6,770 bases of DNA from Acidobacteria bacterium UBA6911. GTDB lineage: Bacteria; Acidobacteriota; UBA6911. Below, piece by piece: positions 1 to 5,433 of this stretch. Each line of letters begins with the position of its first letter. The stretch's first letter is position 1. The position numbers and the translations under genes were made by a program. Below the pieces are notes generated by a model. The model saw nothing but the letters and a program-made list of their open reading frames with translations. It ran no database searches and had not been told where the DNA came from. The stretch is taken from positions 1 to 6,770 of the forward strand of contig DKBB01000160.1 in assembly GCA_002451015.1 (NCBI GenBank), written 5' to 3'.

Positions 1-257
1 CCTACAACATCCTGCTGCAGATGGGGATATTCGCCCATGTCCAGATGGAAAATACAGGGCTGTGGAAATCCAGAACCAGCAGCAGCCTGGAAGAAGCCCT
101 TGGGAGCATGAAAAGATTTTTGGGTTTAAACACAACCGATGAACAGGACGACTATCTGTGGAAACTGCTGCAACGCAGGCTTGTCCTGAAAAAGGGCCAA
201 TATATCTGGCCGCCCGAAGTCCGATCTGCCCTGGTCTACTGGAACCCGAAAGAATAG
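1..257 (+). CDS. C-terminal fragment of a probable class I SAM-dependent methyltransferase (5' end outside window)
   Basis: The frame is open from the left edge (first complete codon at 3) to a TAG at 255-257, giving about 84 residues, so this is the tail of a longer gene and the ATG at 21 is unlikely to be its start. The segment YNILLQMGIFAHVQM followed by SSLEEALGSMKRFLGL resembles the C-terminal end of class I methyltransferases, where a 'NILYQMGIYxNVE' strand precedes an acidic helix and a last segment of charged, hydrophobic residues. The SAM-binding motif I would lie upstream and is not visible, so substrate and activity cannot be inferred. The next gene is convergent and starts its stop codon 3 nt after this one ends, leaving no room for a separate terminator. 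The family call rests on resemblance of the tail only. Confidence 0.6.
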   Translation, partial: YNILLQMGIFAHVQMENTGLWKSRTSSSLEEALGSMKRFLGLNTTDEQDDYLWKLLQRRLVLKKGQYIWPPEVRSALVYWNPKE

Positions 258-260
258 GGT

Positions 261-1163
261 TTATCCGGCACGGATACGGCTTTTCTGGAATGCGTACGGT
301 TTTCCCGTTCTCCTGATTTCCGAAATTAAGATGCCGACCAGAATCAGGACGCCCCCGGCCCACTCTTTCAAGGTCCATCCCTGATCCAGGATACAGAAAG
401 CAAAGATTGTAGCGAACACCGGTTCGAGGCTGAAAATCAGTGCGGTATGAGTGGGATTGGAGTACTGCTGCGCCCAACCCTGTATCCAGTAAGCTCCGGC
501 GGTAGCCAGAATTCCCAGAACAAGAATATAGAATATAAAGGAGTCATTCCAGACAACATCAGGCGTTTCAAAGACAAAAGCCATTATCGAACAGAGGATT
601 GCTCCGCATACCATTTTTACAAATATAAGCAGTCGATAATCTGTCTCCTGAACAAAAACTCCAAGGAAGAGAATGTGAAACGCAAACAGGAATGCGCACA
701 GGAGTGTCAGAAAATCGCCCGAATGCAGACTGAAATCGCTGGAATCGCCCAGCAGCAGCATCATGCCAATTGCAGCCAGCACAATACTTAAAACAGTGTG
801 ATACGACGACTTTTGACGGTAAATCAGGAAGGCAAATATTGGGACCAGTGGAATACACAGGCTCGTGATAAAAGCGGAGTTGGAGGGTGTTGTATCGCGC
901 AATCCCAGTGTCTGCAGGACAAAGCCTCCCATCAATGCGACAGACAATATAAATCCCTGCAGTAAAGCCTTTCGCTGTATCTTCTGATAGCGCCCCGGCA
1001 TAAGAACGGCTACTACCGCAGCCGCAATCCAGAATCTCAAAGCGACGAAAAATATTGGAGATACATGTGCCAGACCTTTTGCAATTATCGTGAAACTGCT
1101 TCCCCAAATGACGGTAATAAAAATCAGTGCGAGTTCAGCCTGGACCAGCTTGGGTATCTTCAT
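261..1163 (-). CDS. EamA/DMT-family inner-membrane transporter (RhaT/YdcZ-like drug/metabolite exporter)
   Basis: This is a 300-residue, very hydrophobic protein with about ten predicted membrane helices, the normal size and topology for two tandem EamA domains. The first repeat spans roughly residues 10-140 and carries WGSSFTIIAKGL (20-31), LRFWIAA (42-48), and a helix around 76-90 followed by TTPSNSAFITSL. The second repeat spans roughly 150-285 and contains the family-typical TALIFSLEPVFATIFAF, with an acidic-flanked turn (LDQGWTLKEWAGG) before the last helix. Family members export amino acids, metabolites or drugs across the inner membrane by proton exchange; the substrate here cannot be read from sequence. 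The ATG at 1161-1163 has only a weak AGG-type ribosome site 4 nt upstream. The gene is divergent from the cysteine-cluster gene and convergent with the methyltransferase fragment, so it is probably transcribed alone. The family is secure; the function is unspecific. Confidence 0.93.
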   Translation of the reverse strand: MKIPKLVQAELALIFITVIWGSSFTIIAKGLAHVSPIFFVALRFWIAAAVVAVLMPGRYQKIQRKALLQGFILSVALMGGFVLQTLGLRDTTPSNSAFITSLCIPLVPIFAFLIYRQKSSYHTVLSIVLAAIGMMLLLGDSSDFSLHSGDFLTLLCAFLFAFHILFLGVFVQETDYRLLIFVKMVCGAILCSIMAFVFETPDVVWNDSFIFYILVLGILATAGAYWIQGWAQQYSNPTHTALIFSLEPVFATIFAFCILDQGWTLKEWAGGVLILVGILISEIRRTGKPYAFQKSRIRAG

Positions 1164-1321
1164 ACAACCTGCCTGTTTTTCAATTTGTTACAGAGCCCAT
1201 TATTCCAATATCATCATCCCGGATTCTCATATACGTGAGGATTCTACTACCACGGAACAAATACCGGCGTGATAATCTTTATGATTCGCTTTTTTATCGA
1301 TATAGACGAGGAACTTTCTCC
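1164..1321. promoter_or_regulatory. Divergent intergenic region between EamA exporter and YkgJ-like gene
   Basis: These 158 bp must hold the promoters of two divergent genes. On the + strand a possible sigma70 pair is TTGTTA (1185-1190), an 18-nt spacer, and TATCAT (1209-1214), which would give a leader of about 100 nt for the YkgJ-like gene. A 7-bp direct repeat GGATTCT occurs at 1221-1227 and 1239-1245 (18-bp period), flanking an imperfect CTCA/TGAG dyad; this could be a regulator site or chance. I could not identify a convincing promoter for the exporter on the minus strand. Confidence 0.25.
1308..1312 (+). promoter_or_regulatory. Ribosome binding site that fixes the YkgJ-like start
   Basis: GAGGA lies 9 nt before the ATG at 1322. 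The same frame is open back to an ATG at 1127, but that longer version would overlap the divergent exporter start and adds 65 residues unlike the family. The site at 1308-1312 therefore supports 1322 as the start. Confidence 0.6.
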
Positions 1322-2059
1322 ATGCGTTTCCAAAACCTTCCCGACATGTACAAGAGACTGGAATTGAAAGATACTTTCCAATTTTCCTGCCGTAAAGATC
1401 TCAGATGCTTCGGATCCTGCTGCCGGAACAGAGAGCTCACGCTGACACCCTACGATGTATACCGTCTAAAAACCAACCTGCAGATGCATTCCGACGATTT
1501 TCTCGCCGAGCACACCCGATACAGGCTGGAATCCACTTCAGGATTCCCTCTAATTTCCATCAAGCTGGGGTCCGAACCTGAAAAAATCTGCCCGTTTCTG
1601 AAAGCGGACGGTTGCAGCGTTTATGAAGACAGGCCTACCGTTTGCCGGCTGTTCCCCCTGGCACGGGTTTCCGGATTCGAGCAGAATTCCAAATCCCATG
1701 ATGAATTTTTTTATACACTTTCCACACCGGAATGCCTTGGCAGACGAGAGGAAAGAACTCTAACCGTCTTGCAGTGGCTGGAGGAACAGGGATTAGAGCC
1801 GTTTCGTGCGGAGAACGATAAAATGCTGCACTTGCTTTTTCATCGGCAGCATGACAGGGGCCGGGCTCTTACCGAACACCAACTGCAGAAGATATTCGTC
1901 TCGCTCTATAATCTGGACGTATTCCGGAAGTTTGTTTTCGAGACAAATCTTATAGAGACCTTCTCGGTAGACTCACAAGAGCAGTCCCGAATCGCAGAGA
2001 ACGATCTGGAACTTCTTCACCTTGGATTTTCCTATCTCAGGGCCGATCTATTTACATAA
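1322..2059 (+). CDS. YkgJ-family cysteine-cluster protein (putative Zn/Fe-S binding, PF03692 type)
   Basis: The product has 245 residues, is probably soluble, and shows the two-part cysteine signature of the YkgJ/UPF0153 family. An N-terminal C23-x5-C29-x3-C33-C34 cluster comes first. It is followed by C90-PFLKADG-C98-SVYEDRPTV-C108-RLFPLAR, with a further cysteine at 138 in ECLG. These cysteines are thought to bind zinc or an iron-sulfur cluster; the cellular role of the family is not established. It is considerably longer than the minimal family form of about 110 residues: residues from about 145 to 245 form a charged helical tail without cysteines. The start at 1322 is chosen for its ribosome site (GAGGA, 9-nt spacing) and because the longer frame would run into the divergent exporter. 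A weak hairpin follows the stop codon. The next gene lies 138 bp downstream and has its own promoter candidate, so this is probably monocistronic. Confidence 0.9.
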   Translation: MRFQNLPDMYKRLELKDTFQFSCRKDLRCFGSCCRNRELTLTPYDVYRLKTNLQMHSDDFLAEHTRYRLESTSGFPLISIKLGSEPEKICPFLKADGCSVYEDRPTVCRLFPLARVSGFEQNSKSHDEFFYTLSTPECLGRREERTLTVLQWLEEQGLEPFRAENDKMLHLLFHRQHDRGRALTEHQLQKIFVSLYNLDVFRKFVFETNLIETFSVDSQEQSRIAENDLELLHLGFSYLRADLFT

Positions 2060-2115
2060 AAACGGGGATACAAGGCTGTATTTCTTTGAAAATAAAGTAT
2101 TGTGTCTCCCCATTT
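2060..2115 (+). terminator. Weak terminator-like hairpin after the YkgJ-like gene
   Basis: Directly after the stop codon GGGGA (2064-2068) can pair with TCCCC (2107-2111). The stem is extended outside by AAA/TTT (2060-2062 with 2113-2115, one mismatch between) and inside, after a bulge, by ACAA (2070-2073) with TTGT (2100-2103). The loop is about 26 nt and there is no real T-tract after the stem. A small inner hairpin ATACA/TGTAT (2068-2081) followed by TTCTTT is an alternative. Either could cause partial termination; neither is canonical. Confidence 0.25.
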
Positions 2116-2147
2116 ATGCGGGTTAATGTAGCCATTGCTCGATCCGT

Positions 2148-2176
2148 TTTACATCAACAGGCAAAATCAGTACAAG
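2148..2176 (+). promoter_or_regulatory. Possible sigma70-like promoter for transporter/Nif3 operon
   Basis: TTTACA (2148-2153) is five of six to the -35 consensus and lies 17 nt before TACAAG (2171-2176), four of six to the -10 consensus. Transcription would start near 2183, giving a leader of about 15 nt to the ATG at 2198, which matches the lack of a strong ribosome site there. This is a pattern match only. Confidence 0.33.
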
Positions 2177-2197
2177 CGCCGGCACAGATGAATTTTT

Positions 2198-3064
2198 ATG
2201 GATATTAAAAGCTTCGGCCCTGACATCCTGTACCCCGTCGCCCTGGCAATCATGATGTTCTCGATGGGACTCACGCTCAAGGCAAGAGACTTCATCCGTA
2301 TCTTCACGGAACCTAAAGCTGCCGGTCTCGGACTTACTGGTCAGTTATTGTTCCTTCCTGTCATTGCCTTTCTTATTGCCGCGGTACTACCGCTGCCTCC
2401 GGAAGCCGCTATCGGATTAATTATACTTTCAGCCTGTCCCGGCGGAGTAACATCCAATGGCATAGTATATGCCGTACGTGCGGACGTGGCGTTATCCATC
2501 ACCCTGACGGCAACCGCCAGTCTGATCACCGTTTTTACTCTGCCCTTAATCGTTTCTTACGGTCTCATCTATGTATTCGGCCAGTCTACGGAACTGGTTC
2601 TGCCTTTGCTGAATACCATGAAGGAGTTGTTCCGGGTAACGGTACTGCCCGTTTCCATCGGAATGGCACTGCACCACCTTCTGCCTGGCGTAAAAGCCCG
2701 GATTGAATTCGGCTGCAGATGGATCACCATTGTTCTTCTCGTGGCCATGATTACTCATGGGACTGTTTTAAACATAAATCTGTTGGCTGATCAGCTCGGT
2801 CTGATAATAGTAGCTTCCCTGTTACTTGTCTGCATAACCATGGGGCTTGGTTATTTCCTTTCCCGAATCAGTTCCCTGAGTAAAAAACAGGGGATTACAA
2901 TATCGGTCGAGATAGGGGTACAGAACGTTGCGATGTCGTTCTTAATAGCCGGGACGCTTCTCCATCGCCCGGAATTCACCACCCTGCCTGCCATCTACGG
3001 TCTCTGCATGTTCACGGTAACGGCTTTGTTCCTGTGGATTATGCGCAGACGTACCTCGCTATAA
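2198..3064 (+). CDS. Bile acid:sodium symporter (BASS/SBF) family transporter
   Basis: This 288-residue integral membrane protein has about nine to ten hydrophobic helices, the usual size for bacterial BASS proteins. Diagnostic motifs are FSMGLTLKARDF (21-32), the discontinuous-helix sequence SACPGGVTSN (78-87) and EIGVQN (238-243). In the structurally known bacterial ASBT homologues the Glu and Gln of the last motif help form a sodium site, and the proline/glycine-broken helices line the substrate pocket; both elements are intact here. Such proteins take up organic anions with sodium; bacterial substrates include bile acids, pantoate and keto acids, so the true substrate is open. The ATG at 2198 is preceded by an in-frame TGA at 2189-2191, which leaves little alternative, although the ribosome site is poor. 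The Nif3-like gene follows after 13 nt, suggesting co-transcription. Confidence 0.95.
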   Translation: MDIKSFGPDILYPVALAIMMFSMGLTLKARDFIRIFTEPKAAGLGLTGQLLFLPVIAFLIAAVLPLPPEAAIGLIILSACPGGVTSNGIVYAVRADVALSITLTATASLITVFTLPLIVSYGLIYVFGQSTELVLPLLNTMKELFRVTVLPVSIGMALHHLLPGVKARIEFGCRWITIVLLVAMITHGTVLNINLLADQLGLIIVASLLLVCITMGLGYFLSRISSLSKKQGITISVEIGVQNVAMSFLIAGTLLHRPEFTTLPAIYGLCMFTVTALFLWIMRRRTSL

Positions 3065-3077
3065 CGGGAGAAAAAAC

Positions 3078-3836
3078 ATGGGTGATCTTAAAAAAATTGT
3101 AGAATTTCTGGATGGCGAAATGCACATCGATGAGTATCCGGACGCGTCACACAACGGGCTGCAGGTTGAAAACAGCGGCCAGGTCAAAAAAGTCTGCTGC
3201 GGCGTGGACGCTTCCCTGGAATTTTTTGCCAGGGCTCAAAAACAGGGAGCTGATCTGCTGATCTGCCATCACGGCATAAGCTGGGGAGACTCCTTGAAAC
3301 AAATTACCGGATTGAACTACCGCCGTTTATCCTTTCTTCTAAAAAATGACATCGCCCTGTATGCCTGCCATATTCCGTTGGATGCCCATTCTCAACTCGG
3401 TAATAACGCACTGTTGTTCAAGGCGCTCGGACTTTCGCGCCGGAAAATGTTCGGAAATTATCGAGGCAAACCGATCGGATACTATGGATCGCTGCAGCGC
3501 AGTCAGAAGATCTCCCTTTTCCGAAAACGTGTTGAAAAAATCCTGGGAACCCAGGCATACAGCCTGGAATTCGGCCGTGACATTGTCAGGACGGTAGGGA
3601 TTGTATCTGGAGACGGTTCCGACTGGATAGAGGAGGCGGCCCGTCTGGATATTGACACATTCATCACGGGCGAGACCTCCCTGGCAGGATACAACACGGC
3701 AAAAGACTGCGGCATCAACGTAATCTTCGGCAGCCACTACGCAACAGAATCATTCGGAGTAAAAGCCCTGGGTGCCGCGGTAGAAAAGAAGTATCGGGTG
3801 AGATCGGAATTCATCGATCTGAAATTACCCTTTTAG
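3078..3836 (+). CDS. Nif3-like dinuclear metal-centre hexameric protein (YbgI / 'GTP cyclohydrolase 1 type 2' family)
   Basis: The product has 252 residues, matching the short family form (E. coli YbgI type) without the PII-like insertion found in longer members. The metal ligands are in place: CHHGI with H64 and H65, HIPLDAHSQLGNN with D102 (and H98, H104 nearby), and HYATE with H220 and E224. These correspond to the two-His, Asp, His-x3-Glu set that holds two metal ions in the hexameric toroid. The N-terminal region includes HNGLQV (25-30), also typical. Biochemical function is unsettled: some members are annotated as GTP cyclohydrolase or linked to metal or cofactor handling. GGGAG about 7 nt before the ATG is a good ribosome site, and the stop of the transporter gene is only 13 nt upstream, so the two are probably translated from one mRNA. 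The 3' end overlaps the convergent DUF2007 gene by 4 nt. Confidence 0.95.
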   Translation: MGDLKKIVEFLDGEMHIDEYPDASHNGLQVENSGQVKKVCCGVDASLEFFARAQKQGADLLICHHGISWGDSLKQITGLNYRRLSFLLKNDIALYACHIPLDAHSQLGNNALLFKALGLSRRKMFGNYRGKPIGYYGSLQRSQKISLFRKRVEKILGTQAYSLEFGRDIVRTVGIVSGDGSDWIEEAARLDIDTFITGETSLAGYNTAKDCGINVIFGSHYATESFGVKALGAAVEKKYRVRSEFIDLKLPF

Positions 3837-4078
3837 TCTTCTTTCTCCTGTTCTTCCGGGATTTCGGCTATCGATTTTTCCATGACCTTCTCGGCAAGCG
3901 GCGCGTCCTCTTCGGCAATGTAAAGCTGAACCCCTAGAGAAAACGCAAGTTCGGGTCTGATGGAACCACAGTCATCGGAATTCACATAGGACTCAATACC
4001 GTTTGCCAGAAGAAGCTCCCGAACAATTTCTGCCTCGCCCCGAGAATAAAATTCGCGGAACAATATTCGTTGGTTCAT
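3833..4078 (-). CDS. Small DUF2007-like putative signal-transducing protein
   Basis: This gene encodes 81 residues. The N-terminal part, with LFREFYSRGEAEIVRELL, then NGIESYVNSDD and a final VQLYIAEEDAPLAEKVM, fits the DUF2007 fold: a short ferredoxin-like domain in which a helix 'EAE/IxxxLL' is followed by 'NGIxxYV', then a strand and helix with 'VxEEDxxxAxxVL'. The C-terminus (EIPEEQEKED) is strongly acidic and probably disordered. DUF2007 proteins are PII-like in outline, but no ligand or partner is established for most. GGAGG (complement of 4084-4088) stands 5 nt before the ATG, one of the strongest ribosome sites in the window, so this small gene is very probably real. It is divergent from the exported protein at 4371 and overlaps the end of the Nif3-like gene by 4 nt. 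Confidence 0.85.
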   Translation of the reverse strand: MNQRILFREFYSRGEAEIVRELLLANGIESYVNSDDCGSIRPELAFSLGVQLYIAEEDAPLAEKVMEKSIAEIPEEQEKED

Positions 4079-4200
4079 TTAATCCTCCAAGGAATCCTTA
4101 AGCAAAACACGTATATCTCAAAGGGGAATTTTCCGATATTCTATAAAAGACATTATATGCGAGCGGAACTCAGGAAAAAAGCAAATGCAGTCCCCGGTCT

Positions 4201-4227
4201 GGAGAAATCAGGCATTTGTATTTCTCC
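4201..4227. repeat. Perfect 8-bp inverted repeat (operator or hairpin)
   Basis: GGAGAAAT (4201-4208) and ATTTCTCC (4220-4227) are exact reverse complements separated by 11 nt, followed on the + strand by TTTAT. It sits about midway in the divergent spacer, roughly 115-125 bp from either gene start. It could be a dimeric regulator site (centre-to-centre about 19 bp) or a weak terminator stem. No + strand gene ends nearby, which favours an operator or chance. Confidence 0.4.
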
Positions 4228-4315
4228 TTTATCCTCCGAGTGCTGCGGCATCCGGCTCTTTTTTCTCACCGATATATTTTCATGTCGATTTTCTAGGAAT
4301 GCACTCCGCATATGC

Positions 4316-4345
4316 TTGTCGTTCCCACGCGGCGCATTATATGAT
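4316..4345 (+). promoter_or_regulatory. Sigma70-like promoter for the exported-protein gene
   Basis: TTGTCG (4316-4321), an 18-nt spacer and TATGAT (4340-4345) form a good -35/-10 pair. Transcription would begin near 4351-4353, leaving about 20 nt of leader that includes the ribosome site and then the ATG at 4371. This also argues against the in-frame ATG at 4341, which would fall inside the -10 box. Confidence 0.45.
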
Positions 4346-4358
4346 AGTCAGAAGACAC

Positions 4359-4364
4359 AGAGGA
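4359..4364 (+). promoter_or_regulatory. Ribosome binding site fixing the start at 4371
   Basis: AGAGGA ends 6 nt before the ATG at 4371. Neither of the upstream in-frame ATG codons (4185, 4341) is better supported: 4341 lacks any purine-rich stretch before it. Confidence 0.6.
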
Positions 4365-4370
4365 CAAAGT

Positions 4371-5363
4371 ATGATACCCAAGGTTCAATTTCCCGCCCCA
4401 AAAGCCATTATCGACAAAGCCCTCTTTCCATTCACAAGATCCAGCTATTCTGTTTTAAAGCGGCATCTGTCATCCACCTGTACTTTGGCAATCGTCATAC
4501 CACTGATTTGCGGTCCTGTTGCCTCCAAAACAGCTGATCCTGTCCCTGTCCAAGAGGATTTATCGGCGCAAGCGATTGTTGACCGTGCTGTGGATCGGAC
4601 CGAGGCTCAGCACCTGTCCATGGTTGAAGCAAGCTTCAAGTCCGAAGCGGTAGCTAAAACACAGTCGCTGGACGGGAACAACAATATTACCGATACGGAA
4701 ACCTCGAGATACCGTCAGTACCCGCTCAACGGAGCGGTATTCGAAGAGCTCATAGAAATAAACGGTCGCCCCCTGAATGAAAAAGAAATCCAAAAAGAGG
4801 AGACGAAGAAGCGGGAATTCATCCAGGAAGTTGAACAAAGAAGAACCCGTGGAGATTACATTCAACCGGTTAAAGAGGAAAGAATCCGATTCAACAGAGA
4901 ATTCACGGAGCGGTATCTCTATAACATTGAGAAAACTGAAATGATCCGCGGGCATCTCTGCTGGGTAATTTCATTGAAACCCAGAGAGGGAAAACTTCCC
5001 GAACGAAACCGAATGGACCGCGCACTGAATCAGATGACCGGCACTTTATGGGTGTCCCAGGATGATTACGGGCTCGTGCGCGTAGAGTTCGGCCTGAGCA
5101 AACCGTTCAATTACTGGGGCGGATTCCTTGCCGTCATCCGCAAAACCGATGGCTGGGTGGAATACACAAGGGTGGAGTCAAACGTCTGGCTCCCCCGGCA
5201 TTTCAATCTCCAACTGGACCTCAAGGTGATGATGTTCAAGAATATCCGCAGGCTTATCATCAAGGAATGGTCAGACTACAGCCGGGTGGACCCGGATTCG
5301 GCTCCGAACCGATTTGCCGGTGACAGCCATGCTTTCCCGACTTCAAACGAGGAAAATCCTTAA
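4371..5363 (+). CDS. Exported, charged envelope protein of unknown function (Acidobacteria-type hypothetical, LolA-like C-terminal half suspected)
   Basis: The chosen start gives 330 residues. A long basic N-region (1-35) precedes a hydrophobic segment (about 36-50, TLAIVIPLICGPV) and a plausible signal peptidase site after VAS (residue 52); the cysteine at 47 does not sit in a proper lipobox. The mature part opens with AQAIVDRAVDR (66-76), continues through a very charged helical stretch (ELIEINGRPLNEKEIQKEE, 126-144, up to about 175), and ends in a strand-rich half with GTLWVSQDDYGLVRVEF (224-240) and ESNVWLPRHFNL (269-280). This order (NGRPL, charged helix, WVISLKP, LWVSQDDY, WLP) matches a hypothetical protein family I recall from Acidobacteriota. 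The 'LWxxxxDYxxVRVE' portion is reminiscent of LolA/LppX-like lipid-binding sheets, but that is only suggestive. It is probably periplasmic. It is monocistronic and convergent with the TPR gene. The export call is fairly sure; the function is unknown. Confidence 0.82.
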   Translation: MIPKVQFPAPKAIIDKALFPFTRSSYSVLKRHLSSTCTLAIVIPLICGPVASKTADPVPVQEDLSAQAIVDRAVDRTEAQHLSMVEASFKSEAVAKTQSLDGNNNITDTETSRYRQYPLNGAVFEELIEINGRPLNEKEIQKEETKKREFIQEVEQRRTRGDYIQPVKEERIRFNREFTERYLYNIEKTEMIRGHLCWVISLKPREGKLPERNRMDRALNQMTGTLWVSQDDYGLVRVEFGLSKPFNYWGGFLAVIRKTDGWVEYTRVESNVWLPRHFNLQLDLKVMMFKNIRRLIIKEWSDYSRVDPDSAPNRFAGDSHAFPTSNEENP

Positions 5364-5416
5364 ACTGAATTTTTTAAGTCGGATACGAAACAGGCGATCG
5401 GGGGAAATTATGGATT

Positions 5417-5428
5417 GGGCGCGCGCCC
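5417..5428. repeat. 12-bp perfect GC palindrome in the convergent gap
   Basis: GGGCGCGCGCCC is self-complementary and lies in the 70-bp gap between the two convergent genes (5364-5433). It has no loop or T-tract on either side, so it is not a standard terminator. The near repeat CCTTGGA at 5427-5433 and 5439-5445 is adjacent. Nothing else recognisable is in this gap. Confidence 0.35.
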
Positions 5429-5433
5429 TTGGA

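Larger units (their letters stand above)
4079..4370. other. 292-bp divergent spacer: no gene, contains inverted repeat and promoter
   Basis: This stretch separates two divergent genes. An open frame crosses it, but that frame starts inside the DUF2007 gene and ends inside the exported-protein gene, and its translation is unlike a protein. The spacer contains a TATAAT-like box on the minus strand (complement of 4152-4157) without a matching -35, the inverted repeat at 4201-4227, a weak GAG/CTC stem at 4238-4258 followed by six T (4259-4264), and the promoter at 4316-4345. Confidence 0.5.

Noticed and set aside
568..1107. 179-residue minus-strand open frame within the exporter gene
   Set aside because: It lies out of frame inside a well-supported EamA gene and its sequence shows no recognisable domain.
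1127..1321. N-terminal extension of the cysteine-cluster protein to an upstream ATG
   Set aside because: It overlaps the divergent exporter start, has no ribosome site, and adds 65 residues not typical of the family; the ATG at 1322 has a well-placed GAGGA.
4238..4264. GAG/CTC hairpin followed by six T as a terminator
   Set aside because: The stem is only three pairs plus a separate CGG/CCG with unequal internal loop, and no + strand gene ends upstream.
4070..4537. 155-residue open frame on the + strand
   Set aside because: It begins inside the DUF2007 gene, ends inside the exported-protein gene, and its composition (rich in Cys, Ser, Arg, Phe) looks like random translation.
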